Shown: positions 18,487 through 28,112 of the stretch, piece after piece | Numbering within the stretch: the stretch's first letter is position 1 | Layout of the letters: the number at the start of each line of letters is the position of its first letter | Assembly: GCF_014803405.1 (NCBI RefSeq) | Contig: NZ_JACYFG010000061.1 | Location: forward strand, 186,001 to 250,000 | Direction: 5' to 3' | DNA: 64,000 nucleotides | DNA from: Pelagicoccus enzymogenes | GTDB taxonomy: Bacteria; Verrucomicrobiota; Verrucomicrobiia; Opitutales; Opitutaceae | The notes under the pieces: model-generated | The model's input: the letters and a program-made list of their open reading frames with translations, nothing else | Databases searched by the model: none | Told to the model about the DNA's origin: nothing | Program-made: the position numbers and the translations under genes

Positions 18487-18828
18487 ATAGTTTGCTTTCT
18501 AAGTAAGCCTGAGTCCGGGCGGGGTATTTAAGGGGAAACAAAAACCGCTTGCTGCTACCGAGGCTAGCCGCCAATCCTATCATTTTTCCACGCCCCAATC
18601 TATCGGTAAACCTAAGGATCTCAGACTGTATTCTAATGCGGCTGATAAGCCCTAGCACGGCCTAGACAAAGACTGCTGACCTCCAGCCCGCTATGAACGA
18701 TTCCTAGACAGCTCCGACCAGAGGCCAGCACCACCGTCTCGCCCGCGGAAAGCGATGGATCCACCAGACTTCCTCAGTTTTGGGAGAGGAGCCTCAGAGA
18801 CCAGTGTTGAGGTTTAACGTCCCATTTC
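18487..18828. other. Intergenic region between integrase remnant and second receptor gene
   Basis: 342 bases without a convincing gene. A 60-codon minus-strand frame overlaps the receptor start here but has no recognisable composition or motif. The receptor promoter should lie near the left end. I see no direct repeat that would mark an attachment site. Confidence 0.45.
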
Positions 18829-20135
18829 TCATCCGAGCGAATCAAGAGCCACCCCTGCGATCGGCTTGAACTTCGAATGCAGGTAATGCGACTCGGTCAC
18901 CTTGACGGTGCTGTGCCTCAAGGCCCTGCTTGCTTCGCAGCCTCCATAGCGCTCGTTGATCAGCGAACCGAACTCCTTCCTCAGCTCGAGCGTGGGCCGC
19001 GGCCGGTCGATACCGTTTTCCCGTAACCAACGATTCAATACGTTCTGAGCTTTCGGAGCCCTGTAGTAGACGTAGGTCACCAAATGGCGCTTCGGGGGAC
19101 GCTTCGACTCCAGAACGAAGTCCCCCGTCCGCTTCTTGAAGCAATCCTCGAAGAAGGAACAGACCTCCGGCTGCAGGTAGACGGTCCCCTCGGACGGCAT
19201 CGACTTGAGACCGTAGAACTGGGACTGCTCCACGCGGATGCACCTTTCCTTGAAGTCGAAGGCGGTCCAAAGGAGAAGGTCCGCTTCCGTCCTCAGCAAC
19301 CCGGCCGCGAGAGCGAGAACCATAAGCTTGTATGATTCCGGATGATCCTGGCGAAGCTCCCTATCCGCCTTTTCAAGCAAGGCGTTGCCATCGATGCCCG
19401 CTTGTAGCGGGCGACCTTCTCCTTGAGCAACCGCATCTTTAGTCCCGGCATGGGGTCGGGAAGCGGGATTCGCTCGAGGCGTTCCCGGTGCTCGCCGTTG
19501 AAGACGGACTTGTAGGACCTGATGAGCGCGTTGACCGACATGGGAGACGTTCGGGACGACATGGCTCCGCACTTCCGGCCCTTCGAAAGGCTTTCGAAGC
19601 AGGCGTTCCTCCAGTTGGTGAAGTCCACTTCCGAGAGGTCGACCAAACGCAGCGACTCGACCTTTTTTCCCCAAGCCCTCTTTCGTTCCAGCGACGCCTT
19701 CCTCGTGGGCCTCGGGATTCCCGCAACCTCGGAAGCGAGCGTGAGGACCTTTCTCCGATTGTCGTCGGCGTTCAAGTGGCTGATGCCCGGCCCGTCAACG
19801 CAGGCCGCCAAGTATTCGCCATAGGTTGTCGAGACGAGTTCCTCCTCTGAGGAACCGTTCTCGGTTTCGAGCCGCTTGCGGAACCCTTCCTCGAGAGCTT
19901 CCCATCCATGGCATAGAATGCTCAGCCAAATCTCGAGAGCCCTCCTCGCGGCGGCCATTCGGCAAAGCGTGCCGAGGCTTATCTCCCTTCGCTCGCCGGC
20001 ATGCGAGATCCTCGCGTTGTAGGATTCCCCTTCCCTGCGCTTCCCGCCGCTGGAATGCTTGGGCCGATAGACGGCTTTCTTCCAATACTCCAAGGTTCCC
20101 TTGCCAAAACCCAGCTCCCCTAAAGGCGAGGGCAA
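18829..20135 (-). pseudogene. Tyrosine recombinase (integrase) broken by a frameshift
   Basis: Two overlapping frames together make one integrase of about 430 residues. The first frame starts at a TTG (20135) and encodes the N-terminal part (LEYWKKAVYRPKHSSGG, then ARRALEIWLSILCHGWEAL), the SAM-like core-binding region and LLKEKVARYK. The second continues as IDGNALLEKADREL and runs to 18829. The switch is at about 19396-19400, where one base seems to be missing in a CGGGC context. The catalytic domain also looks damaged: the usual GLRR.E reads GLLRTE, so the first Arg position is Leu, and HxLR reads LELR, so the His is lost. ALRHSTVKV and the tyrosine motif SHYLH are kept. The N-terminus resembles integrases common in Verrucomicrobia. 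A sequencing error could explain the frameshift but not the substitutions. Confidence 0.78.
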
Positions 20136-20167
20136 TTCTCAGTGGACGCGGGCAGATGTGCCGCGCT

Positions 20168-20713
20168 ATGATTCTCCCAATGCCGCAAACTCGCTTCATC
20201 GCTGACCAAGATACTCACAAAGAGGTCATCGTCGAAGCGATCGCCGCCTGCAGTGAATTTCTCTGGATCGCTACCGCGGACATAAAGGACATGCACATCG
20301 CTCGCGGGCGGCGCTCCATCCCCTTCTTGCAACGACTGTCGGAACTCGTGGACGAGGGCGTATCAATCCGTTTGATACACGCAAAGGAACCAGGGCCCGC
20401 ATTTCGAACGGACTACGACCGCTTTCCAAACCTGATTAATGGAATGGAGATGATCCTCTGCCCCAGAGCGCACTTCAAGTCGGTCATCGTGGACGGCAAG
20501 GTAGCATACACCGGCAGCGCCAACCTCACGGGGGCTGGCCTAGGAGCGAAGAGCAAAGACCGCCGCAATTTCGAGGGAGGCATCCTTACTGACGACCCCA
20601 ATCTGATCCGCCCCATCATGCAGCAATTCGACCGGCTCTGGATCGGCGACCACTGCCCTGGCTGCCAGCGCAAGTCACACTGCGTAACCTATCACGAACT
20701 GATACAATCCTAG
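20168..20713 (+). CDS. Phospholipase D-like protein with a single HKD motif
   Basis: A 181-residue protein (start at 20168, or four codons later at 20180; the longer upstream frame runs antisense through the integrase and is discarded). It has one PLD motif, HFKSVIVDGKVAYTGSANLT, with the H-x-K-x4-D pattern and GSAN. Proteins with one such motif usually act as dimers, as in Nuc-type nucleases and phosphodiesterases. There is no signal peptide, so a cytoplasmic nuclease-like role is more likely than lipid turnover. The C-terminal tail has a Cys/His-rich cluster, DHCPGCQRKSHC, that could bind zinc. It is divergent from the integrase remnant. The catalytic motif is clear; the substrate is not. 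Confidence 0.78.
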   Translation: MILPMPQTRFIADQDTHKEVIVEAIAACSEFLWIATADIKDMHIARGRRSIPFLQRLSELVDEGVSIRLIHAKEPGPAFRTDYDRFPNLINGMEMILCPRAHFKSVIVDGKVAYTGSANLTGAGLGAKSKDRRNFEGGILTDDPNLIRPIMQQFDRLWIGDHCPGCQRKSHCVTYHELIQS

Positions 20714-20741
20714 CCCTTCTCAAACCGAACACCTCCTCTAT

Positions 20742-21047
20742 ATGAAAGTAACACTCAAACAGATCCCTCCGCTCCCCGCCGCCAAACTTGTCGCCGTCAT
20801 CTACGGCTGCTTCAGCCTGATCTTCATACCGTTCTTTGCCATCGCGGCGATCGGAGGATTCCTCAGCGGAGAAGAAGGCGCCGGAATCGCCGCCGGGATG
20901 GGAATCGTGATGGCGATCCTCATGCCGCTGTTCTACGTGGCGATGGGCTTCGTTGCGACACTCGTCGGATGCTTCATCTACAATATAGCCGCTGGCTGGG
21001 TCGGCGGGATCGAACTGGAGTTCGACGAGAGCTCAATCGAATCGTAG
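20742..21047 (+). CDS. Small two-helix membrane protein of unknown function
   Basis: A 101-residue protein beginning MKVTLKQIPPLPAAKLVAVI, with a hydrophobic segment at about residues 15-45 and another at about 55-82 (ILMPLFYVAMGFVATLVG). The C-terminal pattern YNIAAGWVGGIELEFDE recurs in many short bacterial membrane proteins similar to DUF3566; I recall the pattern but not a function. It starts 28 bases after the PLD-like gene and may be co-transcribed with it. No other domain is present. Confidence 0.7.
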   Translation: MKVTLKQIPPLPAAKLVAVIYGCFSLIFIPFFAIAAIGGFLSGEEGAGIAAGMGIVMAILMPLFYVAMGFVATLVGCFIYNIAAGWVGGIELEFDESSIES

Positions 21048-21113
21048 GCGCTGGCTCCGAATCGCTAGCGATACGCGCTCGCCAGCTTCCGCAAAAGTAG
21101 CAGGATCCTGCTC

Positions 21114-22028
21114 ATGGTCGTCCTGGAAAGCATCGTCCCCGTTCTCCTCCTTATTTTGTTCGGAGGAGCGCTGTCCCGCATGCGCTTCTTCCAGGAGAGT
21201 TTCTTCAAAGACTTAAATCGACTGACTTACTACTGGGGCTTGCCCTCCCTGCTCCTGTACAAAGTCGCAGAAATCGACCTGCAAAGCGAGGCAGGCTTAG
21301 GATTGCTCTACACCATGCTGATCGTGATCAGCGCATCCATCGCCCTCGCTTACGCCCTAGTTTTCCTGCTGAAAGTTCCTCGCGAATCGATCGGAGCCTT
21401 CGTGCAGGGCAGCTATCGCGGCAACCTGGCCTTCGTGGGCTTCCCCGTGGTCTACTTCGCCCTTGGGCAGGAAGGCCTTGACCTTGGAATGTTCACAAGC
21501 GGGATCTGTATCCTAACTTACAATACAACAAGCGTAACCTTGCTCATCCTTCATTCGAAGGACAAGAGCGGCAGTCCGTGGCAAGCCATTTGGAAACATG
21601 GCCTCCGCAACCCGCTCATCCTCGCCTGTTGTCTGGGATTCGCCCTCAACCTCGCCAGCCTGGAGATTCCCGTCATGGCCCGTCGATCGCTGGTGGCGGT
21701 AGGACAGCTCGCCCTTCCCCTCGCCCTGATAGGCTTGGGCGCAGGGCTCAAGCTCGAGGAGCTGAGAGGAAAGCTCAGCCTGTCGGTCATCGCGTCCCTC
21801 ATCAATGTCGCCTTCAGTCCGCTTCTCGGCTACTTCGTTGGTCGCAGTCTCGGCCTCGATGACACCAGCCTTAAAGTCGCGGTCATCTTCCTGTCCTGCC
21901 CCACCGCCGTCTTTTCCTACGTCCTGGCCGAGATGCTCGGCAACGACGGCATAATGGCCCGCAATATCGTGATCCTCAGCACCCTCCTCTCCATCGTCTC
22001 TCTTGTCATCGCGATCGCAGCGATCTAG
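21114..22028 (+). CDS. AEC-family (auxin efflux carrier-like) transporter
   Basis: A 304-residue inner-membrane protein with about ten transmembrane segments in two repeats, opening with ESIVPVLLLILFGGALSRM and FFKDLNRLTYYWGLPSLLLY, the usual start of the AEC family. The second half contains the inverted repeat (PLALIGLGAGLKLEELR, then SCPTAVFSYVLAEMLGND with the family's Pro-Thr region). Bacterial members export or import small carboxylates and similar solutes; the substrate cannot be told here. It lies 66 bases after the small membrane protein gene, in the same direction. Confidence 0.88.
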   Translation: MVVLESIVPVLLLILFGGALSRMRFFQESFFKDLNRLTYYWGLPSLLLYKVAEIDLQSEAGLGLLYTMLIVISASIALAYALVFLLKVPRESIGAFVQGSYRGNLAFVGFPVVYFALGQEGLDLGMFTSGICILTYNTTSVTLLILHSKDKSGSPWQAIWKHGLRNPLILACCLGFALNLASLEIPVMARRSLVAVGQLALPLALIGLGAGLKLEELRGKLSLSVIASLINVAFSPLLGYFVGRSLGLDDTSLKVAVIFLSCPTAVFSYVLAEMLGNDGIMARNIVILSTLLSIVSLVIAIAAI

Positions 22029-22354
22029 ACGCCAGGGCCAACAACAATCTCGAAACACCGCCCCCACAGCCCACAGGTGCTGTTTGGAATCAGGGGCAGC
22101 GAACCAAGTTCCCACCCCAATTTCGAGCTTGCCGGAACGCAAAAAAGCGAGCCCTGCCTAACAAGGGCCAAACCGGATACGCCAAAGGCCAGGTCACATG
22201 TTAGAGCGCTGCTCGAATTTTTGCCCTTGTGGCGGCCGCGATCCCGTCCAAATTTGAAGCAGTTCTACCCTTAGCTTTCACGGTTCCCCCAGTTATGCGC
22301 CGCCGGATGACCTTCCCGTTCCGGCAGAGCAACCACGAAACGAAAACGACGATC
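22029..22354. other. Intergenic region before the haloperoxidase gene
   Basis: 326 bases. The haloperoxidase frame extends back to 22229, but that stretch has no signal-peptide or family character, so it is treated as non-coding. No hairpin, repeat or RNA gene was recognised. Confidence 0.4.
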
Positions 22355-23614
22355 ATGCTCTCGAAAAAACTTGGTACCCTAGTGGCCTTGCTTGCCCTCG
22401 CCACCCATTCGCTCTCAGCCAACAGCGACTCGCTTTCCGTCGAAAGCTGGAACAATCGCGCCCTCGACGCTATCCGCTCATCGCGCACCCCGCCGCCCAT
22501 GGCTGCCTACGCGTTGGCGCTCTTCCACCTCTCGCTCTACGATACCGTCAATGGCTTCCACGGCGACTACCAGCACTACCTGGTAGAGCCCGAGGCGCCG
22601 GAGGGAGCATCCATAGAGGCGGCATACCATACCGCCGCATACGAAACACTAGCCGACCTCTTCAACCAGTCCGTCAACCCCGCCGTATTCCGCAAGGCCT
22701 ACCAGCAGGAAATCTCGTCCCTCCCCAGAGACGCGTCCTTCGAAAAAGGCGTCGCCTGGGGGAAGCAAGTCGCCGCTGCCTACAAGCAAGTATGCGAAGA
22801 AAGCCGCAAGTACGACGCGGTGGAGTGGAAAACCAAGGCGGACGCCGGCATCTGGCGCGAGACGCCGCCATTTTTCCGCCCTGCCTTGTTGCCGCATTGG
22901 CCCAACGTCAAGCCGCTCGCCATCGAGTCGCCCGACGCTTTCCGTTGCCCACCTCCCCCTCCGATCGACAGCGAAAAGTACGCCCAGGAATGGGCCGAGG
23001 TCAAAGCCCTCGGCGGACGGGACAAGCACGATCGCTCTGGATACGACACCTTAAGCTCCGTCTTCTGGTCAGACGATCTAGGGAGCTCCACCCCTCCCGG
23101 CACCTGGAACCTGATCGCCCAGGAAGTCTGCAAGTCGCAAAGCTACGAGTTCTACAAGCAGGTCCACCTCTTCGCCTTGCTCAATCTCACCATGGCCGAC
23201 GCCGGAATCGCCTGCTGGGACGCAAAGTACTACTACAACTACTGGCGCCCGGAGACAGCTATCCGCCAAGCAGATATCGACAACAACCCTGCCACCGAGG
23301 CTGACGAGAGCTGGATACCCCTCATGGGCAGCCCACCGTTTCCAGAATATCCCTCCGGGCATAGCTCCTTCAGCCGCTCAGCCGCCCAGCTCCTAACGCT
23401 GTACTGCGGCCGCGACGACATCCCCTTCTCCACCACTTCCGACCAGGTTCCCGGCGCCATCCGCTCCTATCCCGGGTTCGACGCCTGCGCCACCGAAGTC
23501 GGCATGAGCCGCCTACACGGCGGTATCCATTTCATGTCCGCGAACCTAGTCGGACAGGAACTCGGCGCCCAAATAGCCCAGTTCGTGCATCAGAACTATC
23601 TTCAGCGAAAGTGA
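22355..23614 (+). CDS. Vanadium-dependent haloperoxidase-type PAP2 protein
   Basis: A 419-residue secreted protein. ATG 22355 is chosen because it opens a signal peptide (MLSKKLGTLVALLALATHSL). All three vanadate/phosphate-binding motifs are intact and spaced as in fungal chloroperoxidase: K291 and R298-P299 in KYYYNYWRP, S334-G335-H336 in PEYPSGHSSF, and R386 with H392 in SRLHGGIH, the last being the vanadium-ligand position. The family oxidises halides with hydrogen peroxide or, in related members, hydrolyses phosphate esters; sequence cannot separate bromide, iodide or phosphatase use. It is followed after 52 bases by the FG-GAP/ASPIC protein in the same orientation. The secreted location suits halide oxidation in sea water, which is inference. 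Confidence 0.88.
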   Translation: MLSKKLGTLVALLALATHSLSANSDSLSVESWNNRALDAIRSSRTPPPMAAYALALFHLSLYDTVNGFHGDYQHYLVEPEAPEGASIEAAYHTAAYETLADLFNQSVNPAVFRKAYQQEISSLPRDASFEKGVAWGKQVAAAYKQVCEESRKYDAVEWKTKADAGIWRETPPFFRPALLPHWPNVKPLAIESPDAFRCPPPPPIDSEKYAQEWAEVKALGGRDKHDRSGYDTLSSVFWSDDLGSSTPPGTWNLIAQEVCKSQSYEFYKQVHLFALLNLTMADAGIACWDAKYYYNYWRPETAIRQADIDNNPATEADESWIPLMGSPPFPEYPSGHSSFSRSAAQLLTLYCGRDDIPFSTTSDQVPGAIRSYPGFDACATEVGMSRLHGGIHFMSANLVGQELGAQIAQFVHQNYLQRK

Positions 23615-23666
23615 CAACAGCGGACCTGCCCCAGTCCGCTTTACCCTAGCCTTACCCAACCAAAAA

Positions 23667-26600
23667 ATGTGTACCCCCAGCCGCACTGCGTCCTTTTGCC
23701 TCTCCCTGGCAATCGGTCTTTCGTCCCTCGCCCACGCGAGTTTCAAGATTCTAGAGGCAGAGAAAACCGGCCTCCACCTAGAGAACGAATACGATGACCC
23801 GCTAATGTGGAGCAGCCGCTTCCGCGAGTTTACCCTCGGAGCGGTCAGCGTCGGCATCGCTTCAGGCGATGTCAACGGCGACGGACGCCCTGACATTTAT
23901 GCCGTGAGCAAAACCGGAGCCAACGGCCTGTACTTGCAAACGGATACGCCACTGGTCTTCGAGAACAAAGCTGCCGAAGCCGGAGTGCTCGGGAGCGACA
24001 ACTGGGAAACGGGAGTTACCTTCGTAGACATCGACAACGACCAGGACCTAGACATTTACCTCTGCGTTTACGACGGCCCCAACCAGCTCTACATCAACGA
24101 CGGAAAAGGCAGGTTTTCGGAGCAAGCCGCCGCGTTCGGGCTCGATCTCCACGACGCCAGCGTCATGGCAGCCTTCGCCGACTACGACCGCGACGGCGAC
24201 TTAGACGTCTACCTTCAAACCAATATCCTGGATTTCGCTAAAAACACCAAAGGCAGCTCTGACTACCTGTACCGAAACAATGGAGACAACACCTTTACAG
24301 ACGTCTCTGGCGAATCCGGAATTTGGGGACGTTCCCAGGGCCACAGCGCCACTTGGTGGGACTACAACAACGATGGATGGCCCGATCTCTACGTAGCCAA
24401 CGACTTCGAAACACCAGATCGCTTCTACAAGAACAACGGAGACGGAACCTTCTCCGACGCCATCGAGGAACTCGTCCCCCTCACCACCTTCTTTTCCATG
24501 GGAGCCGACCTGGGCGATCTCAACAACGACGGGTGGATGGACTTCATGGTCGCCGACATGGAAGCAGCCGACCACTACAAGGACATGACCGGCATGGAAG
24601 AGCGAAGCCGCGGCATCTGGGACACGGAGGCCGTCTTCGAGCTCACACCGCAATACGCACGCAACGCCATCTACCTCAACTCCGGTCTCGATCGCTTCCA
24701 GGAAGCGGCCTACCTCTTCGGCGTTCCCGGTACCAACTGGACCTGGTCGGTCAAGCTGCGCGATCTGGATAACGACGGATGGCTCGACCTCTACATCACC
24801 AACGGCATGGTGCGGAACCTCATCGACGCCGACCTTGTGGACCGCCAAAACACCGCCCGCTCCCTCGCCCACCGCGCCCTCGTGGTCCGAAACAGCGATC
24901 CTCTTGACGAGAGAAACTTCGCCTTTCGCAACACTGGCGACCTCGGCTTCGAAGACGTCAGCTCAGCATGGAACCTAGACCAAGCGAGCGTCGCTTTCGG
25001 TAGCACCATTTGCGACTTCGACCGCGACGGCAAACTCGACATCGCCTACGTCGGCATGGATCAAGCAATCACGCTGGCTCACAATCAGCTCGCCCCCTCC
25101 CAAAACTCGCTGAGCCTACGACTCAAGGGAACCGTATCCAACTCATGGGGACTGGGAGCAAGCGTCACGCTCCACACAAAAAGCGGTCAACAACTTCGCC
25201 AACTTCACCTCGCACGAGGAATAGTGTCCTCCGATGAGCCACTCATACATTTCGGGCTGGGCGATGCCTCCCAAGCAGATCGGATCGAAATCCAATGGCC
25301 CAGCGGACATAGGCAAAAACTGGAAAACGTCGCTGCGAACCAACTACTGGAGGTCGAAGAACCGGCGACCCAATCGCAAGAGTTTCCAACAACCACGCCC
25401 TCAAAAACAGTTTTCCAGGAACGACCAGACCTCGCCGCCAAGTGGCCCCAGCACCGGCAAACCGACACGGGCGAATTCAACCGAGCGTCCCTGCTGCCAA
25501 GGCTCGTAGGCGAAAACGGGCCAGCCCTCGCCCAAGGCGACCTAGACGGCGACGGCCACGACGACCTCTACCTAGGAGGCGGCTTCGCTCAATCAGGCAC
25601 CATCGTCTACTCGCCCCCAAACGGCGAACTCCACAAAGCAGTCCCTCTCGGCCAAGACGAAACGGCAGAAGACATCGCCGCAGCCATCTTCGACGCGAAC
25701 AACGACCGGAAGAACGACTTGCTCGTCATTAGCGGCGGAGCTCCTCGCCCAGGCATCGAACAGTTCTCAGACCGGCTGTATCTAAACAATGGAGACGGAA
25801 CCTTCAGCAGGGCGGGCGACGAGATTTGGCCAGCCGACAAAACGAGCGACAGCAGCCTTGCCGTAGCGGATTACGATAAGGACGGCGACGTAGACGTTTT
25901 CGTAGGAGGATACACAACTCCCGAAAGCTACCCCTTCGCTCACGCAAGCCGCTTGCTGCGCAACGATGCCGGCAAGTTCGTCGACGTGACGGGTTCGACA
26001 AGATTAGGACAGCAGTCGCTTGGGCTCGTGACGGGATCCGCTTGGGTAAACCTCGACGACGAGCAAACGCTTGAGCTCGCCGTGCTTAGCGAATGGAGCC
26101 ACCTGCGCATCTTCAAGTTTGATGGAGCCCGATTCGTCGACGTTTCCGCCCAGTTCGGATTCACGGAACGAAGCGGCATCTGGAAAAGCCTGAGGACAAG
26201 CGACCTCAACAACGACGGGCGACCCGACTTCGTCGTGGGCAACCTTGGACTCAACACGAAGTACAAGGCAAGCGAGGCCGCACCCGCCACACTCTTTGCT
26301 GGCGATATCGACAGCAATGGAAAAAACCACCTCATCGAGGCTTACTACGAAAACGGTAAGCTCTTCCCCCTGCGCGGACGGAGCAAACTAAACTATGCCT
26401 TCCCTTGGATAAAAGAGGCCTTCCCGAAATTCGATAGTTTCGCAAAAGCTGAGGTGATCGACATATTCGGCAAGGAACGACTCTCACGAGCTCGCAAGTT
26501 CGAAGCGATCGAACTGCAAAGCGGAGCTTGGGTTTCAAGTCCAAATGGAAGCTACCGGTTCCTTCCCTTCCCCAGAGCCGCTCAACTGGCTCCAACCATG

Positions 26601-26894
26601 GGAATCGTAGCTGGCGATTGGAACAACGACACTATTGTCGACCTCGTGCTCGCCCAAAACTTCTACGGCCAAGAGGCCAGCACCGGCCGTCTCACCGGTT
26701 CGCTGGGCGCCACGCTCGTTGGAAACGGAGACGGAACCTTCGAAGTGATGCATCCCTCAAAAAGCGGCCTGAAGCTTCCCGGCAACCAAAGAGTAATCAC
26801 CAGCAGCGACCTCGACGGCGACGGCAAAGCGGAAGTCATCGCCACCGAAAACGGCGGTCCCGTCCGCATTTTCAGCTCAAACAAAGCAGAATAA
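23667..26894 (+). CDS. FG-GAP/VCBS repeat protein with ASPIC/UnbV domain (CRTAC1-like)
   Basis: A 1075-residue secreted protein, signal peptide to about residue 24 (SLAHA). It contains many FG-GAP/VCBS-type calcium-binding repeats, seen as D-x-[ND]-x-D-G patterns such as GDVNGDGRPDIY, DYDRDGDLDVY, DLNNDGWMDFM and DYDKDGDVDVF, which fold into two beta-propellers. An ASPIC/UnbV domain at about residues 490-565 (GLGASVTLHTKSGQQL, then IEIQWPSGHRQKL) separates them. Such proteins are extracellular; some carry adhesion or sugar-binding functions, but no enzyme activity is established. It lies directly downstream of the haloperoxidase gene and is convergent with dprA. Confidence 0.88.
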   Translation: MCTPSRTASFCLSLAIGLSSLAHASFKILEAEKTGLHLENEYDDPLMWSSRFREFTLGAVSVGIASGDVNGDGRPDIYAVSKTGANGLYLQTDTPLVFENKAAEAGVLGSDNWETGVTFVDIDNDQDLDIYLCVYDGPNQLYINDGKGRFSEQAAAFGLDLHDASVMAAFADYDRDGDLDVYLQTNILDFAKNTKGSSDYLYRNNGDNTFTDVSGESGIWGRSQGHSATWWDYNNDGWPDLYVANDFETPDRFYKNNGDGTFSDAIEELVPLTTFFSMGADLGDLNNDGWMDFMVADMEAADHYKDMTGMEERSRGIWDTEAVFELTPQYARNAIYLNSGLDRFQEAAYLFGVPGTNWTWSVKLRDLDNDGWLDLYITNGMVRNLIDADLVDRQNTARSLAHRALVVRNSDPLDERNFAFRNTGDLGFEDVSSAWNLDQASVAFGSTICDFDRDGKLDIAYVGMDQAITLAHNQLAPSQNSLSLRLKGTVSNSWGLGASVTLHTKSGQQLRQLHLARGIVSSDEPLIHFGLGDASQADRIEIQWPSGHRQKLENVAANQLLEVEEPATQSQEFPTTTPSKTVFQERPDLAAKWPQHRQTDTGEFNRASLLPRLVGENGPALAQGDLDGDGHDDLYLGGGFAQSGTIVYSPPNGELHKAVPLGQDETAEDIAAAIFDANNDRKNDLLVISGGAPRPGIEQFSDRLYLNNGDGTFSRAGDEIWPADKTSDSSLAVADYDKDGDVDVFVGGYTTPESYPFAHASRLLRNDAGKFVDVTGSTRLGQQSLGLVTGSAWVNLDDEQTLELAVLSEWSHLRIFKFDGARFVDVSAQFGFTERSGIWKSLRTSDLNNDGRPDFVVGNLGLNTKYKASEAAPATLFAGDIDSNGKNHLIEAYYENGKLFPLRGRSKLNYAFPWIKEAFPKFDSFAKAEVIDIFGKERLSRARKFEAIELQSGAWVSSPNGSYRFLPFPRAAQLAPTMGIVAGDWNNDTIVDLVLAQNFYGQEASTGRLTGSLGATLVGNGDGTFEVMHPSKSGLKLPGNQRVITSSDLDGDGKAEVIATENGGPVRIFSSNKAE

Positions 26895-26981
26895 AACCTT
26901 TCAACCTTCCCACTGGTGGACCGGCGCGCTTGCGCGGGCGGCAATTCCGTTCGAGCAATGTGCACACGTCGCTCTCCCCAC

Positions 26982-28112
26982 TCAGCGTACCGCCAGCTCA
27001 AATCTTCCGTCGAGCCGCTTAGCAACCACCCCCCGCAACTCCATCGTCATCAAGAGTACCGACGTTTCGGATACGCTCCTTTCAAGCTTATCGCCCAAAT
27101 CCTCAAGCGACAGAGACTCGCCGCCGGAGAGCAGTTTCGCAACCAACGCCTCTTCTCCCTGCAAAGGCGACAGACGCATTTCCGATTCTAGACTCGATTC
27201 CCCCGTTTCGAGGTCCGGAACTAGCTGCAGGTGAGCGAGCTCCTCTAGCAAGTCGTCGACAGAACGCAGCAGCACCGCGCCGTCCCTTATCAACTGATGG
27301 CTACCCTTGCTCGCCTTCTGGTCAATGCGCCCCGGTATGGCGCAGACCAACCGGCCTTGCTCGCCCGCGAATCGCGCCGTGATCATGGATCCTCCCGAGT
27401 CATCCGACTCCACTACAATCACGGCATGCGACATCCCGCTCACCACGCGATTGCGCATCGGAAAGGTCTGCCGATCCGCCCGACGCCCAAACGGGAACTC
27501 CGAAACGACCGCTCCATTCACTTGTGCCTCTCGGAAAAGATCCACGTTCTCCGGCGGATACACGATATCAATGCCGCAGCCAAAAACGCAGACAGTCGCG
27601 CCCCCTTCCACCTCCAGAGCGCCTTTGTGCGCATAGGTATCAATTCCTCGGGCCATCCCACTGGTCACACAGAAACCGAGTTGGGCGAGTTCTTTGGCAA
27701 AACGCTGCGTAACGCTTTGTCCGTAGAGAGTACAATTTCGAGTGCCAACGATAGCGATAGACGGTTTCTTGAAATCGTATTTGCCAAGTCGATACAGTCC
27801 GATCGGAGGATCGGAAATCTCCTTCAACAAGGGAGGATAGTCCTCGTCTTCGCATGAAACGAAATCGACCCCACGCCGTTCCGCCTGAGCCATCTCACGC
27901 TCCAAGTTGAAGTGTCTCGGCCAATCCAGCAGCACGTCGACCGCTTTTCGCTGCAAGCCTTTGATCGATTCGAGTTCTGGACGCGAAGCAGTCAACGCGC
28001 GACAAGGGTCGCCTGAAAACGCGGCTAGCAAACGATTGAGCGACACTGGCCCAATCGCAGGCAGCCCGTTTAAGGCCCAGAAGGCCTGCCTACGGGAGAG
28101 TTGGAGTTCCAT
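26982..28112 (-). CDS. dprA: DNA-processing protein DprA
   Basis: A 376-residue protein that loads RecA on single-stranded DNA entering during natural transformation. An N-terminal SAM-like helical region (WALNGLPAIGPVSLNRLL) is followed by the DprA Rossmann domain: IAIVGTRNCTLYG, VTSGMARGIDTYAHKGAL, GCGIDIVYPPEN, SEFPFG, FPMRNRVVSGMSHAVIVVE and CAIPGRIDQKASKGSHQLI. The C-terminus (about residues 310-376) is a winged-helix-like DprA tail. It is cytoplasmic. It lies 216 bases downstream of the nnr gene; both could share a transcript, but the gap allows a separate promoter. Length is normal for the family. Confidence 0.95.
   Translation of the reverse strand: MELQLSRRQAFWALNGLPAIGPVSLNRLLAAFSGDPCRALTASRPELESIKGLQRKAVDVLLDWPRHFNLEREMAQAERRGVDFVSCEDEDYPPLLKEISDPPIGLYRLGKYDFKKPSIAIVGTRNCTLYGQSVTQRFAKELAQLGFCVTSGMARGIDTYAHKGALEVEGGATVCVFGCGIDIVYPPENVDLFREAQVNGAVVSEFPFGRRADRQTFPMRNRVVSGMSHAVIVVESDDSGGSMITARFAGEQGRLVCAIPGRIDQKASKGSHQLIRDGAVLLRSVDDLLEELAHLQLVPDLETGESSLESEMRLSPLQGEEALVAKLLSGGESLSLEDLGDKLERSVSETSVLLMTMELRGVVAKRLDGRFELAVR

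Noticed and set aside
18476-18658. 60-codon frame upstream of the second receptor
   Set aside because: It overlaps the receptor start, has no motif or good start context and looks like chance.
19795-20199. 134-codon minus-strand frame in the integrase N-terminal region
   Set aside because: It is another frame of the same DNA; the adjacent frame carries the recognisable integrase N-terminus.
26920-26945. GC-rich inverted sequence between the FG-GAP gene and dprA
   Set aside because: Imperfect stem with no T-run on either strand, so not listed as a terminator.
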